Shown here in pieces: positions 36,740 through 49,616 of a DNA stretch of 64,000 nt (the first letter of the stretch is position 1; every line of letters starts with the position of its first letter). The notes under the pieces are model-generated. The model was given only the letters and a program-made list of their open reading frames with translations. It was not told the DNA's origin and did not search any database. The position numbers and the translations under genes are program-made. The stretch is taken from positions 10,602,001 through 10,666,000 of the forward strand of contig CM060188.1 in assembly GCA_030549335.1 (NCBI GenBank). The letters run 5' to 3'. The DNA comes from Pontederia crassipes. Taxonomy: Eukaryota > Streptophyta > Magnoliopsida > Commelinales > Pontederiaceae.

Positions 36740-37516
36740 ATTCATCTAAACTATCACATAGACTTAATAATATTTCTAAAATACATATTCCATTGCTAAA
36801 TATGAGAAGTTTGAACATTAAAATTTTAGACTCCAATAAAAAACCAAAAAAAGGCTTCATAGGCAACGAGCCAATTGTCCAAACTTATATAACAAATAAT
36901 ACTCTGACTACATAAATCATGATTTAACAAACTACTTGAATTGAAAATTACTATTAAATATACTAGATTAAATTTCATCGACTACGAATATTTTATTTAT
37001 CAAAGGTATATTTTAACATCTCATTTCAGAACTGTTTTCTTGTCAAGTATAATTTTTTGGCCAAATCAAATGCTTGACTATTACGAATTCAGCAATTTGA
37101 TTCCGCAATTAACAAGTTTCGGTTGTCAAAATGAAAACGTAACCTAATGCAGTCACTAAATTTTAACTATGGTACATAGTTAATATATCTGACCAATCAA
37201 ATTTGGCCTCATGATTCATAATATTTTTTAAACTCAATAAATTCATATCATCACGGTTACCGAAAACATCAAAATGCATGGAAAATGTGAGAGAAGAAGG
37301 TATATAGAAGTAGATAAAATCTACAGCACAACTATTTTCATGAAAAAGGCGATAAAACTTTTGATCACAACACTAACAGTAGCAACAATTTCAGACCTTT
37401 TAGCTTCTAAACATTATGCTTTAAGTCAGGCGCCGTCACTCAACATGGCGAAGGCGATAAGGCTTCCGAGTTCCGACCTCAAGTATTCCCGTACGCCCCC
37501 TTAGCTTCCGAAGAGC
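36740..37516. other. AT-rich spacer
   Basis: No gene or repeat is supported. The last 200 bp are probably the promoter of the DUF674 gene at 37578. Confidence 0.5.
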
Positions 37517-37526
37517 TTTATATAAG
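37517..37526 (+). promoter_or_regulatory. TATA box of DUF674 gene 1
   Basis: TTTATATAAG lies 52 bp upstream of the ATG at 37578, so the leader would be short. Confidence 0.65.
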
Positions 37527-37577
37527 AATGCTCGATCGAAGCCTAAAAGTAGGTACATCCAGATCGCGGCTTCACAA

Positions 37578-38439
37578 ATGGCACCCAAGGAGACCAAGTT
37601 AACGTTGAAGCTGCTCGTGAACACGGCCACCAACAAGGTCTTGCTTGCAGAGGCTTCAAAGGAGGCGGTCGACTTCCTGTTCGGCCTCCTGGAGATGCCG
37701 ATCGGCTCCGTCGTCAAGATCCTCAAGACCCAGCAGATATCTGGATCCTTCGGCAACCTCTTCAAAAGTGTGGAGTCCATGGACGCCACCTACTTCCAGT
37801 CCGCTCATGTCAAATCCACCCTCCTCAACCCTGTCAGCACCGCCGCCGGCACACACAATCTGCTCCTCCTTCCTCCGGCGACGCCGTCCGCTTCGGTCCC
37901 GAAGCAGTATTTCAGATGCGCTGGCATGTCCTATTTCCAGTGCTTTGAGTACTTCTGCATGTCTTCTGGAGTTACTTGCCCCTACTGCAAAAAAACGATG
38001 ACAGGAAAAGCAACCATGGTGGAAACTGTTGGTTCCAAGCAGGCGACAGAGAGAGGCGGCCAAGACACCAAGGGCTACGTGAAGGAAGTGGTGACTTATA
38101 CCATTTCGGACGACTTGAGCGTGACCCCCATGTCCACCATCTCCAGCATCTCGGTGCTGAACAAGTTTAACGTCAAGGACTTGGGCATTCTGGAGGAGAC
38201 TACTGTGCAGTTCGGCTTCGCTGAGGTCTATATATATATACTTTTCGACCTTTGAACAATGTTATATATCGCACCACCTTCGATCAGGTATATATGCTTG
38301 CCTATCAATTTGTGGTGATCTGTTTAATTCTTATTACTTTGCTTAGGGTTTGAAGCTGCTCAAGGCATCCCTGCAGTCCAAGACCGTGCTCAGCGACGTG
38401 TTCCTGACAGCAAACAAGCCTCGCAAAGTAGCCAAGTAA
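37578..38439 (+). CDS. DUF674 family protein, gene 1
   Basis: This is a plant-specific DUF674 protein of unknown biochemical role. Exons are 37578-38225 and 38347-38439 (GT donor at 38226, TTAG acceptor), total 246 residues. Landmarks are LTLKLLVNTATNKVLLAEAS, VDFLFGLLEMPIGSVVK, QISGSFGNLFKSVESMDATY, a Cys cluster (about residues 114-141, ending VTCPYCKKTM), VVTYTISDDLSVTPMSTISS, VKDLGILEE and the exon-2 tail LKLLKASLQSKTVLSDVF. The last three form the family's usual C-terminal part. The length is that of a one-module member; many relatives have two modules. Exon sizes equal those of gene 2 at 57955 (exon 1 is 648 bp in both), showing common descent. The ORF overruns exon 1 into the intron, which has (TA)n next to the donor. 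Confidence 0.92.
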
Positions 38440-38662
38440 GCGTTGGGAACTTGATATATCTGCGTTTGGAGTATGTGACTACTCCCTTGTGTGGAACTTT
38501 GAGATGCAAAAAGTTCTCATATTTGGGTTTATTATATATGCTCTTTTTCTCTCTATGTTTTGTACTAGTGGAACTTTGTGATGAGATCTTGAGAAGAATG
38601 GCAGTGTGCATTTTGCCTTCTCAAATGTACTACATATAACGTGATCCTTACAAATATTATGT

Positions 38663-38757
38663 TACTATGTGATGATAAGTCAAAACATTTACATAGATCG
38701 GGTATGGAACCTGCAAACTATGTGATGATAAGTCAAAACGTTTACATAGATCGAGTA
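38663..38757. repeat. Short tandem repeat, 54-bp unit
   Basis: ACTATGTGATGATAAGTCAA starts at 38663 and 38718 and continues through TTTACATAGATCG in both, with few differences. Confidence 0.85.
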
Positions 38758-38879
38758 TTTAATCTGTAAATAATACGTATTACTTAATGACATGACCTAT
38801 TTGATCCTCGTTAGATTTTTTAGTCCAGGAGGTTGCATAGATTTTGGTAGAGAAATTATATATTAGTTAAATGAGTTGG

Positions 38880-40742
38880 TGTAACGTCCTCAAATCGCAT
38901 CTCGCCACGTGACAGAATACGTTTCGAAGACGTTACGGGCCATCCTTACGTGTACGTCATATTGATCGAAAAGAAGACTTTGACCGGTCAACTCAATAAC
39001 GATAAATGCAAAATAATTAAATCATCATTAAGAAGAAAGAGAGTAACATCATGAAATGCGAAAGAGTGATAACTGACTTCAGGAGTCCAAAGGAAAGCTA
39101 ATACATCAAGTAATAAAAAAAATAAAAAAGTTATAATCATCTAAAGGACTCGATAATCATGTGCAGCCATCTACAAGTTCGATCTATCACCGTTGACCAC
39201 CTTCATCATTCTGACCTTGACTTGCATTTAAGAACATGCAGAGGAGAACCTCCTTATGAGTTTTACAACTCAGCATAGAAAGTAAGATAAAAATCGTCAT
39301 AATATCATGATACTAAATATGAATCATAAAAAGTACATCATAAGATAACATCATTATCTGATAGAAAAATAAATCATGATCATAATATGAAAGTGAAAGC
39401 ATGTAAGAGAACATATGAATAAGTGATCAAGTAGAGTCATCATAAGGAAGGCATAAGCCAAGCATCATAAGAAAGATTCTTTATTCATATGTATTCATCT
39501 TCTTCATCATCTTATTATTAATCTTTGATTTATTCGGGGTATATTTCAATCCACGGAGAGACCTGCCTCAACCCGTTCATCATCATCTTAACTGACAGAA
39601 CCAGCCCATAACTGACCGTAGTCAGCTCATAACTGTCCGAAGACAGCACATAATTTGGTCGTCACCAGTCCATCATAAAAGAGCTCTCCATTTAATGATT
39701 TACGTCTTTTATCTTGCATCTTTTAATTAAACAAATCATATATTGATAAGAATTTTAAATCAGGATAAAAGACATGATCATTGAGAGTAAATTAGGGGCA
39801 CACGTGTAATAATAATCATCATTAAGATCTGGAATAGGAACAGAATCAGGGGGCCGAAACTCATAGAATTGATTTAATCAATGTCGGAACCCGGGCCGAG
39901 TAAGGGAAAACTCGGGCCGAGTTTAAGGTCATCATCTTCGGAAAAATCAAAGTAGAGCCCGGATCGGGTTTGGGTTACACCCGGACCGGGTCGGTTCATC
40001 ATCGAGTCGGGATGGTCGTCGTGCCCGACTATTGTGAGTACACAGAACTCGGTCCGGGTCATCTTCAACACAGGCCGGGTTCGCCCGTTTGCAGAGCTCG
40101 GCGAGTGTCGGCAATGACGGATCCGGGCCGAGTTCCTTCGAATTCAGTCCGGCAAAGGTCTTGCCCGGGCCAGGTTCTGGTGAATCGGACTGGGTTCTTC
40201 TTTCGTAGAAACTACGCAGACGCGCAGTTTGCGTTCCGATCATCTTCTCCGGCGATGGCCGGTACAAAACAACATCATAGAACATCATATAGTAATCAGA
40301 AACTACCTAGAACATGCTTCAAGTCGAAAATCAGGATTCTATCACGAATCTATCTTAGTTTCATACCTCGAAGTTTCTGTCCAAGAAACTTTACCGCTAT
40401 CCTCTTCTTCCTCTTCCTCTGTTCGTTCCTCTCTGTCCAGATGCACGTTCGGCATCATCCGAGTCCTCTGGTTGACCTCCTGTAAGGCGGCGGCCATCAA
40501 GGACAAGAAGAATGAGAAGGGCGCACGTAAGAGGGAAAATTAGGGCCGAGTCCGTGAGGAAACGAAAAGGGAGTTTTCGTTTGATCTGACCTCTTATTTA
40601 TAGGGGAGAAGTTTGAGTTTGGTTGGAAACCAACTCTTCTTAAAATCTGAAATTAGATTTTATGTTTTCCTTATTTGTTTTATCTTCCTTTTCTTTTTCC
40701 TTTTATTTTTTTCTTTTCCCTAATTAAATCTCGAGCGTTACA
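38880..40742 (-). repeat. 3' LTR of gypsy element
   Basis: 1,863 bp, the fuller of the two LTRs. A polypurine-like AAGGGGTTTATGA (minus strand, 40743-40757) abuts it. Confidence 0.88.
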
Positions 40743-40757
40743 TCATAAACCCCTTAA

Positions 40758-41060
40758 AATAAAATTCATCCTCGAATTCAGTAAGAAGTCAGGACTTACC
40801 AAATAATGCAGGAAATTTCCTTCGTATCTCAGATTCGAGCTCCCAGGTTGCTTCATCACCTCGGTGATGGCTCGAGCCACCTTGACCAGTGGTACATCTT
40901 TGTTGTTGTGATGTTGAACCATTGTCTCTAGAATCTGGATGAGTTGCTCCTCATAGGTCAGATCATATTTGAGATTGAATTCTTCATACCGTATAACATT
41001 TGTATAATCATGTTTGCACTTTTGGAGCATAGAGACATGGAACACATTATGGACTCGCCC
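40758..41060 (-). pseudogene. Gypsy pol C-terminus (chromodomain region)
   Basis: The minus-strand frame has the conserved post-integrase sequence FHVSMLQKCKHD, then DLTYEEQLIQILE and VPLVKV, after which the usual chromodomain core is degenerate. The frame ends at the polypurine tract. Confidence 0.7.
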
Positions 41061-41533
41061 ATATGATGGAGGTAATGCTAGCCTACAAGCATCCTCTCCA
41101 ACTAGCTCAAGTCCTCAAAAGGCCCAACATATCTTGGACTGAGCTTTCCTCTTTTACCGAACCTCATCACTCCCTTAGTTGGGGAAACCTTCAGGAGTAC
41201 TTGATCGCCCGTCTGAAAGCTTTGTTCACGTCGTCCCCTGTCAGCATACAACTTTTGTCGAGCTTGAGCTGCCTTCATCCTTTCTTGTATTAGTTCGACC
41301 CTTGCTGAATATTCCTCTGTTTATTTTAGCTCCTTAGCATCCAAAATCTTCATCTCACCTACCTCATTCCATCATGCAGGTGAACGACGTGGTCTTTCAT
41401 ACAAGGCTGCAAAGAGAGCCATATGAATACTGGAATGATAACTATTGTTATACGCGAATTCAATGAGCAGTAGGTGATCATCTCAGTTGCCTTTCCGGTC
41501 AAGGGCACAAGCTCTTAACATATCCTCAACTAT

Positions 41534-42232
41534 TTAGATGGTCATTTTAGTCTGACTGTCCGTTTGTGGGTGGAATGCCATAGTGTAGTTCAGTCTCGTT
41601 CCAAAAGAGTCTTGGAAGCCTCTCCAGAATCTGACTATGAACCTTAGATCCCTGTCTGATACAATGGAGGTAGGAATCCCATGAAGTTTGATGATTTCAT
41701 GTACATATAGATCCATAAGACTTTGCATGAATTGTTTTGACTTTATGGGTAGGAAGTGTGCCGACTTCGTTAACCGATTCACTACTACCTATATGACATC
41801 ATGTCCTTTCTAGGTACGGAGTAGGCATGTTATGAAATCCATAGAAATATCTTCTCACTTCCACTGTGGAATAGCGAGAGATGTGATCTTTCCATAAGGC
41901 TTCTGATGTTCCACCTTTACCTGTTGGCAGATCAGACATTTGGAAACATATTCGACAATCTCTCGCTTCATGTCATTCCACCAGAAGGTTCTTTGCACAT
42001 CCTTGTACATCTTAGTGCTGTCCGGATGGATCGCAAACTCAGACTTATGGCATTCATCTATCACTTCTCTTTTAAGCGCTTCATCCCTTAAGATCCATAG
42101 ACGATTTTTGTATCGGATCTTTCCATCTGTTGAGAGCTTGAAATCTTCCTCCTCTTTGTGATATTTTCCTAACATCTTTGCATACTCAGGATCTTGAGCC
42201 TGAGCCTTAATAATCATATCCACCAGATTCAA
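41534..42232 (-). pseudogene. Gypsy integrase
   Basis: Frame 42232-41855 carries the H2C2 zinc-binding region (HKSEFAIHP, then CLICQQVK). After a break, frame 41782-41534 carries the core with SDRD (second Asp) and FHPQTDSQTKMT. Functional relatives have Gly and Glu in this last motif (QTDGQxE), so the third catalytic residue appears to be Lys here. Confidence 0.85.
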
Positions 42233-42265
42233 TTATATCTGGTGCATCATCAGTACTGCTCCATT

Positions 42266-43570
42266 CAGTGGCGGAGACAGAAATTATTTTAGTGGGTTCA
42301 CTAATTTATATGTATCATATAATTTTAACAAATAGATATAATATTAAATAAATAGTTATATAATTTTTATTAGTTAAATTTTTTAATAGCAATAAAATAT
42401 ATATCATTATATTACTCCTTTATTATTAAATAGTTTATTTATAAATTTTGTAATTAAAGTTATATTATTTATAAATTTTGTAATTAAAGTTATATTATTT
42501 ATAAATCTTTGCACTATAAATTTAAAATTTCACAAGTAACATGCATAGAAATTAATTTTGAAATCACACATTGCCCTTAACTGTGCACCGTTTTCAATTT
42601 TGAAATCAACACATTATTCTTAATTATGCACCAATTTCAATTTTGAAATCACGCATTGCCCTTATGTTATTTTCATATATCATGTGTCATCTTATTTGAA
42701 ATTGAGAATCATCGTAAGACCATCTTTTATGTATACTATGAAAGCATTCTTGTCATTTTGCTCCCACTGTAAAAAAATTTTCACATCAATTTATTTATTT
42801 AGAAGTTATAGATTTGAAATAGGAGAATAATTAAATCTTAATTATTCAAGATGAATAGTAAATTATAAGTTAAATAATAAAAACTCAATTAACTTTAATT
42901 ACTAAAAGTTGTAGCAATATTAAATAAAAAATAAAAAGTTAAGTAAAAAATATATAACTTTATAAAATTTCATGATTAAATAATATAAATAAAGTTGAGA
43001 TACATTATATTTAATACTTGCGTTACTATAAGGAAAAATGATGAAAAAAGATGTTATGAAATTTAAAATTTCACAAGTAACATGCATAGAAATATACAAG
43101 AAATTTATAAAATCATATCAATTGATTTATTTAGAAGTTATAGATTTGAAATAGGAGAATAATTAAATCTTAATTATTAAATATGAATAGTAAATTATAA
43201 GTTAAATAATAAAAACTCAATTAGCTTTGATTACTAAAAATTGTAGCAATAAATAAAAAATAAAAAGTTAAGTAAAAAATATATAACTTTATAAAATTTT
43301 ATGATTAAATAACATAAATAAAGTTGAGATACATTATATTTAATACTTGCGTTACTATAAGGAAAAATGATGAAAAAAGATGTTACGGGAGGCTTAGAAA
43401 ACGGTGGAGAAAAAAATGCCAGGAGAGGGCTTCAACCCATGGTTGCCGAAGAGCCAAAAATGCTGCTCTACCCACCATGCCAAGGGTAGAAAGCAATACA
43501 ATCACTACTTTAATTTAGTAATTCAGTGCCTACACGTGCAGGCAAAGGAACCCACCTAACTCCGCCTTTG
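42266..43570. mobile_element. hAT-type non-autonomous element in gypsy pol
   Basis: 1,305 bp with ends CAGTGGCGGAG and CTCCGCCTTTG and an 8-bp target duplication GCTCCATT/GCTCTATT (42258-42265, 43571-43578), which fits hAT. It contains an internal direct repeat: about 42789-43045 recurs at about 43125-43384. It separates integrase from RNase H of the host element. Confidence 0.88.
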
Positions 43571-43647
43571 GCTCTATTTGGCTTCCACAGGATTAACTCC
43601 TCTATCATCTTATACATATTCATCATCATGTGAGCTAGTGAATCTTC

Positions 43648-43977
43648 CTACTTACGACTGAGTACGTCTGCAACTGAGTTCGTCTTACCCGGGTAGTAAT
43701 TAATGGAGAACTCATAATCCTTTAGGTACTCCATCCATCTTTGTTGTCGCATATTAAGGTCTCGCTGAGAGAAGGCATACTTGAGGCTCTTATGATCGGT
43801 GCACACCTCAAACTCTACTCCATAAAGGTAGTGTCGCCAAATCTTCAGTGCGAAGACTACCGCTGCCAATTCTAGGTCGTGAGTTGGGTAGTTCACCTCA
43901 TGCTTCTTCAACTGCCTGGATGCATAAGCGACCACCTTTCCATATTGCATGAGCACTATCCTAGTCCGGTACCGCAA
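43648..43977 (-). pseudogene. Gypsy RNase H
   Basis: Minus-strand frame with [40 protein letters not shown] and [16 protein letters not shown], the standard RNase H end of gypsy pol. It is offset from RT by a frame break near 43980-44050. Confidence 0.87.
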
Positions 43978-44054
43978 GCATCATTGTACACCACATACCC
44001 ATCTGTACCTTTCGGAATGATGAGTATGAGTGCAGTGGTCAATCTGGCCTTTAG

Positions 44055-45044
44055 TTATTGAAAATTGTCCTCGTATTTCTGTGTCCATATGTACTTCACT
44101 CCTTCGTTAGGTTGACAAGGAGGATGCAATTTTTGAAAAATCCTTGATGAACCGGCGGTAGTACCCTGCCAATCCGAGGAACTGCGGATTTCAGTAGCAT
44201 GTTTCGGCCTTGGATAGTGGGATACCGCTTTTACCTTGGATGGATCTACAGAAATGCCCTTCTTCGAGATTATGTATCCAAGGAACATAATCCGATCAAG
44301 CCAGAACTCATATTTCGATAGTTTACCATATAACTTGTGTTGCCTTAACTTTTCCAAAACTATCTTCAAGTATTCTTTGTGTTGTTCTTCATTTTCCGAG
44401 TAGATTAGAATGTCATCTACAAAGGCGATGACAAACTGATCTAGGTATGGCCTGAACACCTGATTCATGAGATCCATGAAAGCTGTAAGGGCGTTCGTCA
44501 GTCCAAAAAGCATCACTAGAAATTCATAGTGACCATACCTTGATCGAAAAGCTGACTTCTGTACATCTTCATTGGCTACTTTAAGTTGGTGGTACCCACT
44601 TCGTAAGTCAATTTTTGAAAATACTGCGGCATTTGTAAGTTGATCGAAGAGGTCGTCGATCCGCGGTAGAGAGTACTTATTCTTGACTGTGGCTTTATTC
44701 AGCATCCGATAGTCAATGCACAATCTTAGAGAGTCGTCTTTCTTCTTGATAAATAGCACGGGGGCTCCCCAAGAAGATACACTCGGCCTAATAAACCTCT
44801 TGTCTAAAAGCTCCTGAATTTGCTTATTCAGTTCGTGCATCTCAGCCGGTGCCATCCGATAAGGGGCCTTTGAGATCGGGGCAGTGCCCGGAAGGAGATC
44901 GATCCGAAAATCAATCTCTCGTAGAGGTGATAATCTGGAGATGTCGTTATGAAAGAGATTTGGAAACTCCCGAACTACATCGGGTTGTTGTAGTTTGACC
45001 CATGGATTATCCATTTCCATTACATTGCTAGAAAATCTCTGCAT
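44055..45044 (-). pseudogene. Gypsy reverse transcriptase
   Basis: A long minus-strand frame with [56 protein letters not shown] and FVDDILIYS (catalytic Asp pair intact), then the thumb [18 protein letters not shown] frameshift follows near 44190, after HATEIR. Confidence 0.92.
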
Positions 45045-45049
45045 CCTTT

Positions 45050-45522
45050 CTACATTTTTTGTGCTTTTATTGCATATACGATGACCTTCCCTTCCTTTCC
45101 TATGGTACCTCTAACAATAGCTTTGCGTACATCTTGGGTATCAATAATTATCTTCTTCTGCTTACATATCACGGCTATATCGTGGTAGGATAGCCAATTC
45201 AGACCAAGAATGACATCGTAGTCCGTCATTGAAATGATTATGAGGTATGCAGAAAAATTCTTGCCTTGTATCTCTACTAGTACCTCAGGAAGGTACTTTT
45301 TGGCGTAAAGTATTCCCATAAGAGTAATTATCTTCATAGGGTGACTTTATCATGTAGAGGTAAACTTAAAGTAGTAGCATAGTCTTTAGATATGAAAGAG
45401 TGTGATGCACCTGAATCAAATAAAACTATAGTAGGAAGACCGGCTATGGATAGTGTACTTCTAATGACTTCGGCGTCTGCCAGTACTGCGTCTTCCTCCA
45501 GGTGGAAGACTCTTCCACGCAC
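45050..45522 (-). pseudogene. Gypsy aspartic protease
   Basis: Frame 45522-45334 has the active site VLFDSGASHSFIS with intact Asp. The next frame (45337-45050) continues with SAYLIIISMTDYDVILGLNW and YHDIAVICKQK. The two are offset by a frame break near 45335. Confidence 0.87.
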
Positions 45523-45559
45523 GTTCCCACCTCTTATGTCACGCTGAGCTGGTGCGAAA

Positions 45560-46435
45560 TCATCCTTCTTAGTAGGACAATCATGAATGAAATGTCCTTG
45601 TTACCCACAGTGCAAGCATACTCCAGCCTTCATTCTGCATTCCCCGATGTGAAACCTCTTACGGTGGGGACAGGCACCAGTACCCTGTGTCTGCTGCTGG
45701 GGTTGCTAACGTTGGGATTGACGCTGGGGTTGTGGTTGGCGATTAGCATCACGAGGTTCATAAGACCTCGCTCTGTGATCCCGATGTTGGTTCTTATGAT
45801 CGGGTCCTCCTCGGTTATGTCGACGGTCATTCCAACGAGACTGGTTCTGTGCAGAGGGCTGCATTAGAGCTTTTCCTTTCACATCCTTCAGCTCTTGCTT
45901 CTCCCTAGCATAATTCATTTCCATCGTGATTGCTAATTTCACCACCAGACTCAAATTAGCATATTGGCCAGCTAAGTTACTGGTCCTAATGATTGGGTTT
46001 AGGCCCTAGCAGAAATGTTTTGCCTTGTCTCTGTTACTCATCTTGAGAGTATTGTACCTCTTCAGATGAACGAATTTAACATGATATTGAGCCACTGTTA
46101 TTTGATCATGGCTCAGTTGTAGAAATTCCCTCTGTTTTAGTGCACACTGGTATGGTGGAAAATAGCGTGCCTCAAATGCCTCACAAAAACGTCCCCAAGG
46201 AACGTCATTCTGTCCGTTGTACTTAGTATCCATCTCGGTCCTCCACCAATCCAAAGCATCATTAGTTAAAACACTGGTGGCGAGCATGACCTTCTTGTCT
46301 TCTCCACAGTCCATTTGTTGCAGCTTCTCTTTAATGGTCCTCAACCATCTCTTAGCTATGTCAAACTCGCCCAAGCCATCATACTCTGGAGGGTGCAACT
46401 TCATGAATGCTTGAATAGTGTCCTTAGAGGACACT
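45560..46435 (-). pseudogene. Gypsy gag, C-terminal part
   Basis: The frame from 46435 down contains FMKLHPPEYDGLGEFDIAKR, DALDWWRTEM, FCEAFEARYFP and AQYHVKFVHLKRY, the Retrotrans_gag core. The CCHC knuckle near 45590-45640 reads CLHCG, then a TAA stop, then QGHFIHDC. The gag N-terminus lies on the far side of the solo LTR at 49166-49447. Confidence 0.87.
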
Positions 46436-46440
46436 GGTGG

Positions 46441-49160
46441 TCTCACGACCCCGGTTTAAACCTTGGTCTAACCCACAAGTTGCGACATAATGCGATCGAT
46501 AAAATTTTTATAGCGGAAGCATCATATTATCATGTAGAAACATGTGAGATAAGGTTATCACACTCTTGTTCACAACCCACTTATATTTAAACTCATAGTA
46601 AGTACACACTCTAATTCAAACTTATACATTTTAAAAGATTTCTGAAACATTTAACTTTTACACACCACATAAAACATTAAGAGGAGTCACATATCCTCAC
46701 AAAAAGACATCAAGAGACTAAGTCTTCAAAAGTGCTTCTAATCCAATAGGGATTTCCAAGCACGGCCACATGATTGGTCTACTGATCTGAAAAAGTGTTA
46801 AAATAACATTATGAGCAAACAACATCTCAGTAAGTTGAAAACTCATAACCTATATTTTACCACATATTCAATTCAGATAAATTAATCTAGCATTTTGAAA
46901 ACTTATAGAAAACAAGCAGACATCTTATTACTTACGAACAATTATCATATAATGAAGGATACTACATCAAGTAATCTCAATGAATAACATCTTTAGCATA
47001 TCATATAGTGCCTCATATATTTGTTTCACTTCATATAACATTTCACATATCATATCATGTATCATGTCATATCTATCATGTATCATATCATATCATGTAT
47101 CATGTCATATCATATCATGTAACATGTCATATATCATATCATATCATGTATGCACGTATGCATAATGCACATGTCATATTACCAACTGGTCAGAGGAACA
47201 TATTACCCCGTAGGGTTTCATATCATCCCAAATTATGGGGTACATTTCCTGCAGAAAACATATCATCTCTGATCAGAGGCATCATATCATCTCTACCGGG
47301 GAACATATATTATCCCGTAGGATACCATATCATCCCATGAAAATGGGGTACCTTTCTTGCATAAGACATATCATCCTGGCAGAGGAAATGCAATGCATGA
47401 CAAATAAGATGCATAATGCATGCATTAACCATATCATATCACTTAGAACACATATCATATAATTGCATTAAAAGTAATCTATTCACTTTTTGATCATATA
47501 GAACATATAGTCAGATCAAATGACATTCCAAGGAACATAACAAGAGCTATAACGATGATGGGTTACTTTTAGTGCACCTTGGTACACTAGGAATTCGTGT
47601 GGTGCTAGAAACATCATGCATAATAATAATTAAACATGTGATATTAATACAATTATAATTTTTACATCGTAAGAGTCTTCACGAAGCGTAATCCTCTGGA
47701 AATTTCTCATTTAAGGTATATTATATAAGGGCTCTAAAAATTTCATCAAGACAACCATATTCTTCACCTACACAGTTTACTGACAGATTGAGTGGTGTCA
47801 GTTGTAAAATTCATAACTTCTAGAATACTTATGATAATTAAGTAATTATAATTTTCCATGAAACTAGACTACTCAAGGTCTAATTCGTATAAATTTCATA
47901 ATTTTATCACTCATATATGATTCTCAGAATATCCAGAGATTTACCTATGTTCTTTTTTACTTTTCTGTTATGACAGATTGAGTGAGGTTCATTTTAAAAC
48001 TCATAACTTTCGTTGTACATGGTCTATAAACGTGATTCCACTTGGATTACAAATATAACTTTAACATATTTAATACATATAAATTTGGTATATTAAGAAT
48101 AAGCATTTAAATTACCATAGCATTTACAATTCGAACTACTCATCACAGAAAATAGAAAGGGCGACTCGGAGTAATTGACTCATAACTTTTCACATACAAA
48201 TCGAATTAACCTGATTCTAGATCCTGTGGAAAGTAGACTCAATGAGGGTTCAACCTACACAATTTCATAATTTTTGAAGAATATAAGATGCCGAGAACAT
48301 ATTGACAACTTTCAGAAAGGGTTTGGTATCCAGCAAAGAGGAAACATCATATAGGTGAATTAGGGTTTGATCCACACCTCAAGAACATGTACATAAAGGC
48401 ACAAAGAGATCTTGGAAGCTCAGAAGAATAGATTTTCATCTGAATTTCATAGGAATAATTCATAGGGAAGGAGTAGACAACTTACCTAAATGAAACCCTA
48501 ACAAGAAAACCTTGATTTCTCTTCTTCCTTTCTTCTTATTTTCCTTAGCCTTAGTTGCTGCCTTGCTGAAGTCGAATTGATGTTTCCATAGGGTAAAGAG
48601 ATAAGATTTTAGGCTATATATATCTTGGATACCGACCTAAAGTCGGTTGGAAGTGAGTTTCCTACTTTGCCCTTAGAGTTCACCTTATTTAGGTAAATGA
48701 CTTGTCATTTATCCTATTATTTATTTTATTTATTCATTTACTTAAGACATTACATGTAAATAAGAAACTACCCCTATTTGGATTCAAAGAAAATATTTAG
48801 GAAAATAAATTTTCAAAGAATTGAAATCTAAATTTTTGTCCGAAGAACAAAATCGATCGTTTTTCTGATTTTTCGATTTTGCGCTATCATTTAACCTCAT
48901 TAATACTTTACTTAAAAATATTAAAAATCATATTTAACATAATTTTATGTATAGGAACAATTACCGAAACTTTACTTTTCTAAATTCTAATATTTTTGAA
49001 AAGTCATTTTTCCTTGTCCTTAGTCATTTGTCATCAATTTCAGGTGTTGAATTCTATGGAGTTAATGAACATATGTTCACACACTTATCATAATTCATAT
49101 CAATCAATAATATATGATTAAATTATATAAACTTAGGTGGATCAAGTCATGGATATTACA
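46441..49160. mobile_element. Solo LTR inserted in gypsy gag
   Basis: 2,720 bp, flanked by a perfect 5-bp duplication GGTGG (46436-46440 and 49161-49165). Ends are TCTCACGACCCC and ATGGATATTACA; the first is one base from the usual TGTCACGACCCC LTR start. No coding sequence or second LTR is present, so LTR-LTR recombination is inferred. The interior has ATCATATCATGT-type repeats (about 47040-47150) and repeated CATATCATC...GGGGTAC blocks (47200-47390). Confidence 0.83.
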
Positions 49161-49165
49161 GGTGG

Positions 49166-49447
49166 CGTAGGCTGTACAGGCAGAGGCTGTACAGACGAAG
49201 GCTGAACAGATGGCGTCATGGCTGGTGCAACTTGAACAGAAGGTGTCAACACGGGCTGAATTGTTGGTGCCCATCACGATGGGGGTTGCACTAGTAGGGA
49301 CTGGACGGTTGGCTCTACAGCGCGAGCCTGACTCATTTGGACCTCATTCTGGTCTGTTCCCTCTTGTTGCGGATTTCCCATTCCGTCGTTACTTCGAGGT
49401 CGTATACGACCCCAACCACGTCCAACAGGTGCACGGCGTGGAGGCAT
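49166..49447 (-). pseudogene. Gypsy gag, N-terminal part
   Basis: It starts at ATG 49447 (MPPRRAPVGRGWGRIRPRSN), a typical chromovirus gag start, and has an in-frame TGA at 49274-49276. It is continuous with 46435 once the solo LTR is ignored, and includes a repeated SVQP/PVQP segment. Confidence 0.83.
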
Positions 49448-49600
49448 CTACATCATCATACATCATAATGTTTAGGAAAACATCCTACATCTTAAGGGAT
49501 AAAGTAAACTTACTTGGCTTCAGGTGGCGCGGTGACTGCTCGTGCGCTTGCACATGGACTATGACATCATACATTAGGACATGAGAATGGCCTAACCTTA

Positions 49601-49615
49601 GGTTCTGATACCTAA
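49601..49615 (-). other. Primer-binding site of gypsy element
   Basis: GGTATCAGAACC on the minus strand lies just inside the 5' LTR, like the initiator tRNA-Met complement TGGTATCAGAGC. Confidence 0.75.
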
Positions 49616-49616
49616 C

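Noticed and set aside
36037..36745. Arg/Ser-rich ORFs inside the CACTA element
   Set aside because: They derive from the repeated GACGGTTGCAACCGTCG motifs.
37656..38063. Minus- and alternate-frame ORFs over DUF674 gene 1
   Set aside because: They are shadows of the GC-biased coding exon; only the plus frame carries DUF674 motifs.
45502..45867. 121-codon plus-strand ORF over gypsy gag
   Set aside because: It is antisense to the gag zinc-knuckle region.
46980..47400. CRISPR-like appearance of repeated CATATCATC blocks
   Set aside because: Repeats are imperfect and irregularly spaced, and the DNA is a plant LTR.
46980..47462. His/Ser/Tyr-rich ORFs inside the solo LTR
   Set aside because: They are translations of ATCATATCATGT-type repeats, not proteins.
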